Of a stretch of DNA of 64,000 nucleotides, positions 16,946 through 25,118 are shown piece after piece. The translations under genes and the position numbers were made by a program. Within the stretch, counting starts at the first letter, position 1. Each line of letters begins with the position of its first letter. Where the stretch lies: positions 434,001 to 498,000 of the forward strand of contig NZ_JAXOUF010000002.1 in NCBI RefSeq assembly GCF_034424805.1, written 5' to 3'. Source of the stretch: Labrys sedimenti. Its GTDB lineage: Bacteria; Pseudomonadota; Alphaproteobacteria; Rhizobiales; Labraceae. A model generated the notes under the pieces. The model did no database searches. It saw nothing but the letters and a program-made list of their open reading frames with translations, and was not told the DNA's origin.

Positions 16946-17818
16946 CTACCAGATCAGCCGCGGCATGACCGCGTCGGGAATGACGCCCTTGTCGGCAAGG
17001 AAGGCAGAGAGCGCCTCGGGGTCGACGCCATCGCCTTCATGGCCGGCCTCGAGCGCATGGATGCCGCCGGAAATGAACAGCGCGCCGCACCCGATGGCGG
17101 CGGCGCCGGCGAGATCGGTTCGCACGGAATCGCCGATGGCCAGTGTACGCGCGGAGGATGTCGGCTTGCCGCGGAGCGAGGTGGCCGTCTCGAAGGCGGC
17201 GTCATAGATCGGCTTGTAGGGCTTGCCGCAGATGGCCACCTCGCCGCCGATGGCGCGATAGGCTTCCGCCAGCGCACCGGCGCAATAGATGATGGTGCCG
17301 CCGCGATCGACGATGAGGTCGGGATTGGCGCAGATCATCGGCACGCCGCACGCCTTGAAGCCCGCCAACATGTCTCTATAGGTCTCCGGCGTCTCCGTGG
17401 TGTCGTCGAACAGGCCGGTGCAGACGACCACTTCCGCCTCCTCGGGCGTGTCGGCGAAACGGATGCCGAGGCCGTCATAGAGCGGCCGGTCGCGATCGGG
17501 GCCGAGATGGAAGACCCTCCTGGCTGCCACATGGGCGATCTGCGCCCGCGTCACGTCCCCCGAAGTGACGATGGCGTCCCAGCATTCGCGCGGCAGGCCG
17601 AGCCGGGCGAGCTGCGGCATCACCGACTGAGCCGGCCGCGGCGCGTTCGAGACCAGCACCGCAACGCCGCCCTGCCGGCGATAGGCGATGAGGGCGTCGG
17701 CAACACCGTCGAACACCCTGTGGCCATTGTGGATGACGCCCCAGATGTCGCAGAAGATCAGGTCATAGGCGCTGGCAATCTCGCGAAAGCCATGGATGAG
17801 ACGGGGCGAGGAAGCCAA
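16946..17818 (-). CDS. TIGR01459 family HAD-type hydrolase
   Basis: 290 residues from TTG at 17818, which follows AGGAAAGG at a good distance; the longer frame upstream runs through a palindromic repeat and is not coding. The HAD motifs are visible: DLIFCDIWGVIHNG (motif I), VAVLVSNAPRP (motif II), CGKPYKPIYDAAF (Lys motif III) and LAIGDSVRTDLAGAAAIGCGALFISGG (motif IV). This places it in the NagD-like class IIA group of phosphatases. It is frequently found next to ribF in alphaproteobacteria, which may hint at a role on flavin or sugar phosphates (inference). Confidence 0.88.
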   Translation of the reverse strand: MASSPRLIHGFREIASAYDLIFCDIWGVIHNGHRVFDGVADALIAYRRQGGVAVLVSNAPRPAQSVMPQLARLGLPRECWDAIVTSGDVTRAQIAHVAARRVFHLGPDRDRPLYDGLGIRFADTPEEAEVVVCTGLFDDTTETPETYRDMLAGFKACGVPMICANPDLIVDRGGTIIYCAGALAEAYRAIGGEVAICGKPYKPIYDAAFETATSLRGKPTSSARTLAIGDSVRTDLAGAAAIGCGALFISGGIHALEAGHEGDGVDPEALSAFLADKGVIPDAVMPRLIW

Positions 17819-17948
17819 GGCGGGGCCTTTCCTGTCGAATGGGTTAAGCGGTGCGGGACGACGGTGCCCTTCACATAAGCCCTCAGGGCCGGGCTGGGAA
17901 GAGACAAGGGAGCGGGGGCGTCGAAAGGGGCCGGAAAGAGCGCCACCG

Positions 17949-18070
17949 CCTTCTCCCCTCGCGGGAGAAGGTGTCCCGAAGGGACGGATGAGGGGAGATA
18001 CGCAACCTGGTCGGGAAATCGCTGCACCCCTCATCCTCCTGCCGGGACCTTCTCCCGCAAGGGGAGAAGG
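17949..18070. repeat. Intergenic palindromic repeat with two hairpins (CTTCTCCC type)
   Basis: CCTTCTCCCCTCGCGGGAGAAGG at 17949-17971 and CCTTCTCCCGCAAGGGGAGAAGG at 18048-18070 are each near-perfect hairpins. The sequence between them, with GGATGAGGGG and CCCCTCATCC, pairs end to end, so the whole 122 bases can fold as a cruciform. The element fills the gap between the patatin gene end and the HAD-hydrolase start. It resembles REP/RIME-type intergenic elements known from rhizobial genomes. Confidence 0.8.
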
Positions 18071-18078
18071 AACCTGAC

Positions 18079-18930
18079 TTATCCCCGCTCCAGCAGCTCG
18101 CCCAATTTCCGTTTCAGTTCCTCCTTTGCCGGCCTCGCCAGGCGGAAGACCACGCTGGAGCGGGCGAAATCGAGGGCACGGATGCTGCCGACATTGGGGC
18201 GGATCAGGATGTCGGGACGATAATGGGCCGCCTTGGCATCGACGATCGCCGCCTGCATGATCTGCAGGGCCCCGAACATCGCCTCGAAGGTTCCGGGCAT
18301 GTCGGTCTCGGCGGCGATGGTCGCGGCGCCCGAGACGTCGACGCCGACGAGAATGTCGGCCTTGCCGGCAAGGTGGTCGAGCGGCAGCGGGTTGACGGTG
18401 GCGCCATCGACCAGCACCTGGCCGTCGATGCGCACCGGTCTGAAGGCGCCGGGGATCGCCATGGAGGCGGCGACGGCCTGGCGCAGCGGGCCGGCGGTGA
18501 AGGCCCGCTCACGGCGGCCGTAATAATCGGTGGCCACGATGGTGAGCGGGATGGCAAGATCGGCAAAGGCCTGGGGCACGGCCTCGGGCAGAAAGGCGTC
18601 GCAAAAGACCTCGGCATCGATCATCACCGGATTGCCGAGGCCGGAAAACAGGTCGGCCAGCCGCCCGCTGCGTGCTGCCATCAGCTTGTTGCGCATGCCG
18701 CGCCGATCGGCGAGCATGGCCAGCGTATAAGCATGAAGCTCGGCGGCCGACAGGCCGGCGGCGTAGGCTGCGGCATAGATTGCGCCCATCGAGGTGCCGG
18801 CCATGGCGACCGGCCGGATGCCGAGCTCGTCGAAGACTTCCAGCATCGGGATATGGGCGAGGCCGCGTGCGCCACCGCCACCCAGGGCCAAAGCTACGGT
18901 CTTGCTGGAACGCGTGACCGTGGGCGTCAT
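18079..18930 (-). CDS. Patatin-like phospholipase family protein
   Basis: 283 residues from the ATG at 18930, one base after the purD stop. The oxyanion motif LALGGGGARGLAHIPMLEV, the nucleophile elbow MAGTSMGAIYAAAYAAG and the Asp motif LVDGATVNPLPLDHL are all intact, so an active Ser-Asp dyad lipase or acyl hydrolase is expected. No signal peptide is seen. The frame to 19116 lies antisense over the purD 3' end and is rejected. The tight purD-patatin spacing suggests co-transcription, although the functions are unrelated. Confidence 0.9.
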   Translation of the reverse strand: MTPTVTRSSKTVALALGGGGARGLAHIPMLEVFDELGIRPVAMAGTSMGAIYAAAYAAGLSAAELHAYTLAMLADRRGMRNKLMAARSGRLADLFSGLGNPVMIDAEVFCDAFLPEAVPQAFADLAIPLTIVATDYYGRRERAFTAGPLRQAVAASMAIPGAFRPVRIDGQVLVDGATVNPLPLDHLAGKADILVGVDVSGAATIAAETDMPGTFEAMFGALQIMQAAIVDAKAAHYRPDILIRPNVGSIRALDFARSSVVFRLARPAKEELKRKLGELLERG

Positions 18931-18931
18931 G

Positions 18932-20203
18932 TCAGGCCTTGCCGATGGCGCGCCAGCCGATGTCGCGGCGGCTGAAACCTTCGGGCCAGTCGACGAGATC
19001 GACGGCCTCATAAGCCCGCTTCTGCGCCTCCGCGACGGTCTTGCCGCTGGCGGTGATGCCGAGCACGCGTCCGCCATTGGCGAGGATATGGTCGCCCGAG
19101 CGCTTGGTGCCGGCATGGAAGACCAGCACGTCGTCGAGCGAAGCCGCCTTGGCGAGACCCCGGATTTCCGAGCCGCGCTGGAAACTGCCGGGATAGCCCT
19201 TGGTCGCCATTACCACGCAAAGCGCCGCGTCGTTCTTCCAACGCAGGGAGATGGTGGAGAGCACCCCGTCGGCCGAGGCGATCAGGGCCGGCAACAGGTC
19301 CGAGCGTAGCCGCGGCATCAGCACCTGCGTTTCCGGATCGCCGAAGCGGACATTGTACTCGATCAGCTCAGGGCCATCCTTGGTGATCATCAGGCCGGCG
19401 AAGAGTACCCCCTTGAACGGCGTGCCGCGGGCGGCCATGGCCCGTACGGTGGGGCGGATGATGGTTTCCATCACGCGCTCTTCCATCTCTGATGTCATGA
19501 TGGGCGCGGGCGAATAGGCGCCCATGCCGCCGGTATTCGGGCCCTTGTCTCCATCGAAGACGCGCTTGTGGTCCTGCGCGGAGATGAGGGGAAGGGCGGT
19601 GGTGCCGTCGCACAGGGCGAAGAAGCTCGCCTCCTCGCCCTCCAGGAACTGTTCCACCACCACTTCGTGGCCGGCCTCGCCGACGCTGCCTGCGAAGATG
19701 GCGTCGACGGCGGCCAGGGCATCGTCCAGCGTCATCGCCACCACCACGCCCTTGCCGGCGGCCAGGCCATCGGCCTTGATCACGATCGGCGCGCCCTGTT
19801 CTTGGACATATGCACGCGCAGCGACAGCATCGGTGAAGCGCCGATAGGCGGCGGTCGGGATGGAAAATTCCTGGCACAGATCCTTGGTGTAGCCCTTGGA
19901 GCCTTCGAGCTGGGCGGCGGCCTTGGTGGGGCCGAAGGCTTTGATGCCGGCCGCTGCGAGATCGTCGACAAGGCCGGCGACCAGGGGAGCCTCTGGGCCC
20001 ACCACCACGAAGTCGATCTCGTTCTCGCGGCAGAAGGCGATCACCGCCGGATGGTCGGCCGGGTCGAGGACGGCGCAGATCGCGCATTCTTCCATGCCGG
20101 GATTGCCGGGCGCGGCATAGAGCCTCTCGCAGAGCGGGCTCGCCGATATCGCCCAGGCCAGGGCATGTTCGCGCCCGCCCGATCCGATCAGAAGAATGTT
20201 CAT
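18932..20203 (-). CDS. purD: Phosphoribosylamine--glycine ligase PurD
   Basis: 423 residues from the ATG at 20203. Canonical PurD features are MNILLIGSGGREHALAWAISAS at the N-terminus, PLVAGLVDDL, FGPTKAAAQLEGSKGYTKDL, the ATP-grasp APIVIKADGLAAGKGVVVA, HKRVFDGDKGPNTGGMGAYSPAP and VRFGDPETQVLMPRL. It catalyses the second step of purine synthesis, joining glycine to phosphoribosylamine. A longer frame to 20401 reads through an inverted repeat and is not supported. Confidence 0.96.
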   Translation of the reverse strand: MNILLIGSGGREHALAWAISASPLCERLYAAPGNPGMEECAICAVLDPADHPAVIAFCRENEIDFVVVGPEAPLVAGLVDDLAAAGIKAFGPTKAAAQLEGSKGYTKDLCQEFSIPTAAYRRFTDAVAARAYVQEQGAPIVIKADGLAAGKGVVVAMTLDDALAAVDAIFAGSVGEAGHEVVVEQFLEGEEASFFALCDGTTALPLISAQDHKRVFDGDKGPNTGGMGAYSPAPIMTSEMEERVMETIIRPTVRAMAARGTPFKGVLFAGLMITKDGPELIEYNVRFGDPETQVLMPRLRSDLLPALIASADGVLSTISLRWKNDAALCVVMATKGYPGSFQRGSEIRGLAKAASLDDVLVFHAGTKRSGDHILANGGRVLGITASGKTVAEAQKRAYEAVDLVDWPEGFSRRDIGWRAIGKA

Positions 20204-20280
20204 CGTCACCGCCTGCAGAAATTCCGTTGGCCGGACCTTTGCCCGATCAGGGGGCAGGATGCAATGTCGAAGCGTATTCC

Positions 20281-20361
20281 CTGGGAGTGCGGACGTCCTC
20301 GTCCGCTCTTGGAAACGCTGCGCTTGGGGGGAGGAGCGGACGAGGACGTCCGCTCCTCCCA
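20281..20361. repeat. Long inverted repeat (GGACGTCC type)
   Basis: GCGGACGTCCTCGTCCGCTC at 20289-20308 is repeated as its exact reverse complement at 20334-20353, a 20-bp perfect stem with a 25-base loop. CTGGGAG and CTCCCAG extend it outside with one bulge. Each arm is itself partly palindromic (GGACGTCC). It sits between ispE and purD, both minus. It could act as a transcription attenuator or be a REP-like mobile palindrome. There is no T-run. Confidence 0.8.
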
Positions 20362-20373
20362 GGAGTTCCTTCC

Positions 20374-21312
20374 TCAGCCGATGACGGTGTCCACCACCCA
20401 CCAGCCCGGTCGATGCCGTGCGATCGCCTGTCTTGCTGCGACTGCGGTCTCCGCCGTCTCGAACAGGCCGAACACGGTGGCGCCCGAGCCTGACATGCGG
20501 GCGAGACGGCAGGCGGGCTGGTCACGCAAGACGGCGAGCGCCTCGCCGATGGCAGGGCGCAGGGCAAGGGCCGGTGGTTCGAGATCGTTGCGGCCCCGAT
20601 CGAGATGGCCGATCAATGCCGCCGTTCGCCGTTCGCCTTCGATGGTCGCGGCCAGGGCAAGGTCGGGGGAGGTGACCGACCCCACGGGAAGGGCAAGCGC
20701 GCGGAAGACATCTGCCGTCGGCGTGGCAATCCCCGGATTGAGCAGGACGGCGGGCAGGGGAGGCAGGGGAACCGGAGCGGACAGGGTCTCTCCTGCGCCG
20801 CGCATCCAGCGGCTGACGCCTTGCAGGCAGACCGGCACGTCCGAGCCCGTGGCGCGGGCAGCGGCCAGGACTGTCTCCTCAATCGAACCTTTCTTGTCCG
20901 TCAACGGCAGGCCATTGGCGCGGGCGAGCAGGCGCAGGGCAGCTGCGGCATCCGAGGAGCCGCCACCGATGCCGGCGGCGGCCGGCAGGCGCTTGTCGAG
21001 GCGGAAATGGCCGAGCGTGAGGCCGTCATGCCGTTCGGCGAGAGCCTTGGCTGCTTTCAGGACGAGATTGTCGCCAATGCTGCCGGTCTCTTCCGCACGA
21101 GGCCCGAAAACCTCCAGGGAAAGGCCGCGCCCCGGATCGAGACTGAGCTCGTCGGCGATATCGGCAAAGGCGACCAGGCTGTCGAGCACGTGAAAGCCGT
21201 CAGCGCGTCGCCCCAGCACGGCCAGGGTCAGATTGACCTTGGCACGGGCTTTCTCGTTCAGCCGGGCAGGCGAGACTCTCGCTTCGCCCGCTCCCGGATC
21301 GTCAGCCGCCAT
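20374..21312 (-). CDS. ispE: 4-diphosphocytidyl-2-C-methyl-D-erythritol kinase IspE
   Basis: A 312-residue GHMP kinase. The substrate motif is EKARAKVNLTLAVLGRRADGFHVLDSLV, the ATP-binding motif LPAAAGIGGGSSDAAAALRLLA, and the C-terminal MSGSGATVFGLFETAETA is the third GHMP motif. It phosphorylates CDP-methylerythritol in the non-mevalonate isoprenoid pathway. The start lies inside the last codons of the TPR gene (11-base overlap), so the two are co-transcribed. Confidence 0.95.
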   Translation of the reverse strand: MAADDPGAGEARVSPARLNEKARAKVNLTLAVLGRRADGFHVLDSLVAFADIADELSLDPGRGLSLEVFGPRAEETGSIGDNLVLKAAKALAERHDGLTLGHFRLDKRLPAAAGIGGGSSDAAAALRLLARANGLPLTDKKGSIEETVLAAARATGSDVPVCLQGVSRWMRGAGETLSAPVPLPPLPAVLLNPGIATPTADVFRALALPVGSVTSPDLALAATIEGERRTAALIGHLDRGRNDLEPPALALRPAIGEALAVLRDQPACRLARMSGSGATVFGLFETAETAVAARQAIARHRPGWWVVDTVIG

Positions 21313-23461
21313 TGCTGTTGGACGGCGCGACAGGCTTCACGGGTTCTGCAGGTTTTGGTGCATCGGCAGGCTTGGGTGCATCAGCCGGCTTAGCCGGATC
21401 GACGGGCTTGGGAGCCTCGGTCGGCTTGGAGGGATCAGTCGGCTTGGAAGTATCAGCCGGCTTGGGTGTGTCGGCCGGCTTTGTCTCGCCTGCGGGCTGG
21501 GGAGCGTCAGCAGGCTTACTTTGGTCAGTAGATTTGGGTGCTTCCGCGGGTTTGTCGGCATCGGCCGGCTTTTCGGGCTGCGAGGGCTGGGCAGCATCCG
21601 GCGTCTTCGGTGCATCGGTGGGTTTTGCCTCGTCCGCGGGCTTGGACGCATCCGCCGGTTTGGCCGCATCCGGGGACTTGGCCGCATCAGGAGACTTGGC
21701 CACATCAGGAGACTTGGCCACGTCACCGGTCTTGCTGGCATCGGCCGAGGCCGTGTCCCGCATGCCATCCTTCAGCTTCTGCTCGATCTTGGCTTTCTCG
21801 TCCGGCTCGGGCTTGGCATCGAGAGCGTGGCGCCACTGGAAGGTCGCCTCCAGCTTGCGCCCGATCTTCCAATAGGCATCGCCGAGGTGGTCGTTGATGG
21901 TCGGATCGCTCGGCTTGAGGGAGACTGCGCGCTCGAGCTGTTCGACCGCCTCGTCATATTGGCCGAGCTTGTAGTTGGCCCAGCCGAGGCTGTCGACGAT
22001 ATAGCCGTCGTCCGGGCGTTGATCGACGGCCTTCTTGATCATCTCCATGCCTTCCTGGAGATGCATGCCCTGATCGATCCAGGAATAGCCGAGATAGTTC
22101 AGTACCGAAGGCTGGTCCGGGAAGAGTTCGAGCGCCTTCTTGAAGTCCGCCTCGGCCTTGGGCCACTGCTTGATGCGCTCATAGGCGATACCGCGGTAAT
22201 AGAAGGTGGCCCAGTCATTGCGGGTGGGCTTGCCGATCACGTCGACCGCCTGCGAGAACGCCACGGACGCCTCTTCCCAGCGCTTGCGCTGGTTGAAGAT
22301 GCCGCCGAGCGAGATGATGGCGTCGAGATCCTGCGGATTGGCCGAAATGATCTTCTTCAGATGCGCCACGCCCTCATCCGTCTTGTCGAGCTCGTCCAGC
22401 GTGGTGGCGAGCTCGATTTCGGCGTTGCGCTTGAGCGGCGAGGAAGCGGGCACGCTCTTGAACAGGGTTTCGGCGGTCTGGGGCTGCTTGAGGTCGCTGT
22501 AGAGTTCGGCAAGGCCGATCAAGGCCGTGGCATTGGCGGGCTCCAGATAGAGCGCCAGGCGATAGAACACCACGGCATAGTCGGCACCGCCCTGCTTGGC
22601 GATGCCGGCGGCGACCGAGACCAGGATATCGGCCGCGCCCTGCTGGGCCGTGGTCACGGCCGGCGCGATGCGCTTGCCCGCCTTGATGTCGGCGATCAGT
22701 GCCGCGACGATCGGCTGGCGAGGCACCTTGGCCGAATAGGCTTCCAGCACCTTGAGCGCATCGTCCTTCTTGCCGGCGCGCGCCAGTGCCCGGGCATAGG
22801 CGTCGACGATGGAGACGGCATTGGCATCGCGCTCATGGGCGTCCTTGAGCCGGGCGATCGCCTCATCGCGCATTCCCGCCATGTCGAGCATCATGCCGGT
22901 GGAGAAATTCTTGAAGGTGGAAAAGCCGTCATTGGACGAGATGTCGTCGCTGGCCACCACGCCTTTCTTGGTCTGGCCGGCACCCGCATAGGTCCAGGTC
23001 GAGATCAGGGGCGTCGCCAGCTGCAGGATGGGCTTGTCGAGCGTGAAGGCGAGCTCGTCGCGGGCCTTGGTGTAGTCCCGCCCCTTCAACGCCCGGATGC
23101 CGAGCACGAGATGGGCGATCGGGTTCTTCTTGTCGATCGCCACCACGCGCCGGGCGAAGGTGACGGCCTTGTCCATTTCGCCCGAGGTCAGCAAGGCAAT
23201 GAAGGTGCGGTTGGTCAACTCCTGCCGAGCCTGCTCGTCCTTGAACAGGCCGCTGCTCAGCGCCTTGGCATAGAAGGAGGCCGCATTGTCGTCGTCGCGC
23301 ACATTGGCGGCCAGTCGCCCGGCCAACAGGCTGCCTGAAGCGGAAGTCGGCCGGAATGGACGTTCGAGCGCCTTGGCCGCCAGTGCCGGCGCCATCAGGG
23401 TCGTCGAGAGGGCGATCGCCAACAAGGCGGCGGAAAAAGACGTGCGGGAAGACAGGGGCAC
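21302..23461 (-). CDS. Exported tetratricopeptide-repeat protein with Lys/Pro/Ala/Asp-rich tail
   Basis: 719 residues. A signal peptide (about residues 1-28, ending MAPALAAKA) is followed by TPR repeats from about residue 45 to 565, for example DYAVVFYRLALYLEPANATALIGLAELY, VLNYLGYSWIDQGMHLQEGMEMIKKAVDQRPDDGYIVDSLGWANYKLGQYDEAVEQLERAV. The last 145 or so residues are low-complexity repeats of the KPADAPK, KPTDPSK and KSPDAAK kind. It overlaps ispE. TPR proteins of this type commonly assemble envelope complexes; no specific partner is known here. The 271-base spacer to the MFS gene shows no clear signal. Confidence 0.88.
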   Translation of the reverse strand: MPLSSRTSFSAALLAIALSTTLMAPALAAKALERPFRPTSASGSLLAGRLAANVRDDDNAASFYAKALSSGLFKDEQARQELTNRTFIALLTSGEMDKAVTFARRVVAIDKKNPIAHLVLGIRALKGRDYTKARDELAFTLDKPILQLATPLISTWTYAGAGQTKKGVVASDDISSNDGFSTFKNFSTGMMLDMAGMRDEAIARLKDAHERDANAVSIVDAYARALARAGKKDDALKVLEAYSAKVPRQPIVAALIADIKAGKRIAPAVTTAQQGAADILVSVAAGIAKQGGADYAVVFYRLALYLEPANATALIGLAELYSDLKQPQTAETLFKSVPASSPLKRNAEIELATTLDELDKTDEGVAHLKKIISANPQDLDAIISLGGIFNQRKRWEEASVAFSQAVDVIGKPTRNDWATFYYRGIAYERIKQWPKAEADFKKALELFPDQPSVLNYLGYSWIDQGMHLQEGMEMIKKAVDQRPDDGYIVDSLGWANYKLGQYDEAVEQLERAVSLKPSDPTINDHLGDAYWKIGRKLEATFQWRHALDAKPEPDEKAKIEQKLKDGMRDTASADASKTGDVAKSPDVAKSPDAAKSPDAAKPADASKPADEAKPTDAPKTPDAAQPSQPEKPADADKPAEAPKSTDQSKPADAPQPAGETKPADTPKPADTSKPTDPSKPTEAPKPVDPAKPADAPKPADAPKPAEPVKPVAPSNSNGG

Positions 23462-23732
23462 AGGGAAGAAAACTCCGAATCAGCCGGCCGCCTCGACACA
23501 GGCGACGCAGTCGCGAATTATTCGCCGCTACCATGGCTGCTTTGAGGCGAGGGAACAACCCACCCTCCGCGCTAATCCGCCGATTTTGCCGGGCCGTTTG
23601 ACCCGTCTTCGATCGGCCGCCGCCGGCCTGCAACCCCAGCGGGCGCCCGTGCCGGCAGGTATCGACCGCTCCTCTTGGAATGGCCCGGGATCGGCGCTTG
23701 ACAAGCTGACGCCGGGATACGACCCCTTGGTC

Positions 23733-24965
23733 ATGTCCGCTCCCACCCCCTGTGCGCCCCCCGTGCCCCATGTCGCTCGCGGGTCGGCTGCCTACCGCAA
23801 GATCAGTCTCGCTCTCTTCCTCGCCGGTTTCGGCACTTTCTCGCTGATCTATTGCGTTCAGCCCCTGCTGCCGCTGCTGGCCGAGGAATTCCATGTCGGC
23901 GCGGCCCAGAGTTCGCTGGCGCTCTCCCTGACCACCGGCGCGCTCGCCTTTGCCATCTTTGCGGCCGCCGCCGTTTCGGAGCGATTCGGCCGGCGCGAAC
24001 TGATGTTCGCCTCCATCGGCCTTGCCAGCCTGCTCAATCTTGCCGTGGCGGTCACGCCGGGATGGCATGCCATCCTGGCCTTGCGTGCCGTCGAAGGGCT
24101 GGCCATTGGCGGGGTACCGGCCATCGCCATCGCCTACCTGGCCGAGGAGATCGAGCCCAATGGCCTGGGTTTTGCCATGGGGCTCTACATTGCGGGCACC
24201 GCGCTCGGCGGCATGGCGGGCCGGGTGTTGACCGGCGTTCTTGCCGAATTCCTGACCTGGCGCCTCGCCTTGGCGATCGTCGGTCTCGGCGGCCTCGTGC
24301 TGGCGCTCGGCTTCGTCCTGCTCCTGCCGCCCTCGCGGCATTTCACGCCGCGCAAGGGTTTCGATCTTCGCTATCACCTCAGGGCGTGGGCTTCGCATGT
24401 CGGCCGGGAGAGGCCCGGTGCCGTGCTGGCAAAGCCGCTTTTGTTCGCCGTCGCCTTTTGCGGCTTCGGCAGCTTCGTGACCGTCTACAATTACGCCGGC
24501 TTTCGGCTGATGGCGCCGCCCTTCGACCTCAGCCCGACGCAGACCGGCCTGATCTTCACCGTCTATCTGTTCGGCACCGTCTCTTCCTCGTTCGGCGGCA
24601 TGGCGGCCGACCGGCTGGGGCGGGCGCCGGTGCTGATCGCCGGCCTCCTGACCATGGCGGTTGGCATCGGCCTCACGCTCTCCTCGAGCCTCACCGGCAT
24701 CATTGCCGGCATTGCGGTGCTGACGGCGGGCCAGTTCGCCTGCCATGCGGTGGCGAGCGGCTGGGTCGGCCGGCTGGGCGGTGCCAGCAAGGGCCACGCC
24801 GCCTCGCTCTACATGCTCGCTTACTATCTCGGCGCCAGCATCGTGGGCTCGACGGGCGGCTGGTTCTGGAGCGTCGGGGGATGGCAGGCCGTGGTCGGCT
24901 TCACGCTGGTACTGATCGCGCTTGCCGTCGCATGCGCGGTGCGGCTGATGCGTTCCGGGCGTTGA
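23733..24965 (+). CDS. MFS transporter (YnfM-like)
   Basis: 410 residues with twelve predicted membrane segments. LFLAGFGTFSLIYCVQPLLPLLAEEFHVGAAQSSLALSLTTGALAF is the typical N-terminus of YnfM-like putative drug or arabinose exporters. The RFGRREL motif lies after segment 2 and DRLGRAP after segment 8. I choose ATG 23733 because the frame upstream to 23286 runs antisense into the TPR gene. It is divergent from the TPR-ispE unit. The substrate is unknown. Confidence 0.87.
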   Translation: MSAPTPCAPPVPHVARGSAAYRKISLALFLAGFGTFSLIYCVQPLLPLLAEEFHVGAAQSSLALSLTTGALAFAIFAAAAVSERFGRRELMFASIGLASLLNLAVAVTPGWHAILALRAVEGLAIGGVPAIAIAYLAEEIEPNGLGFAMGLYIAGTALGGMAGRVLTGVLAEFLTWRLALAIVGLGGLVLALGFVLLLPPSRHFTPRKGFDLRYHLRAWASHVGRERPGAVLAKPLLFAVAFCGFGSFVTVYNYAGFRLMAPPFDLSPTQTGLIFTVYLFGTVSSSFGGMAADRLGRAPVLIAGLLTMAVGIGLTLSSSLTGIIAGIAVLTAGQFACHAVASGWVGRLGGASKGHAASLYMLAYYLGASIVGSTGGWFWSVGGWQAVVGFTLVLIALAVACAVRLMRSGR

Positions 24966-25118
24966 TGAAAGAGCCGGACGCCGCTCCAAGCGAAGAAAGC
25001 TGTCGACCTGCGCTCGATTGACGGCCATGTTCGGCGCGATAGGGACAAGGGGAGGCGGGCGGCCTTGCCGTCGCCGTGCCGTCGGCAGGATCGAGCCGGG
25101 GCGCTGGGGAGCGGGATC

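Noticed and set aside
17819..18034. N-terminal extension of the HAD hydrolase
   Set aside because: The extension passes through the CTTCTCCC palindrome and has repeat-derived sequence; TTG at 17818 has a good ribosome-binding site.
21233..23338. Open frame of 701 codons on the plus strand with repeated GRLGxISRLG
   Set aside because: Exact shadow of the TPR gene's repetitive tail and TPR region on the other strand; the minus-strand frame has a signal peptide and TPR motifs.
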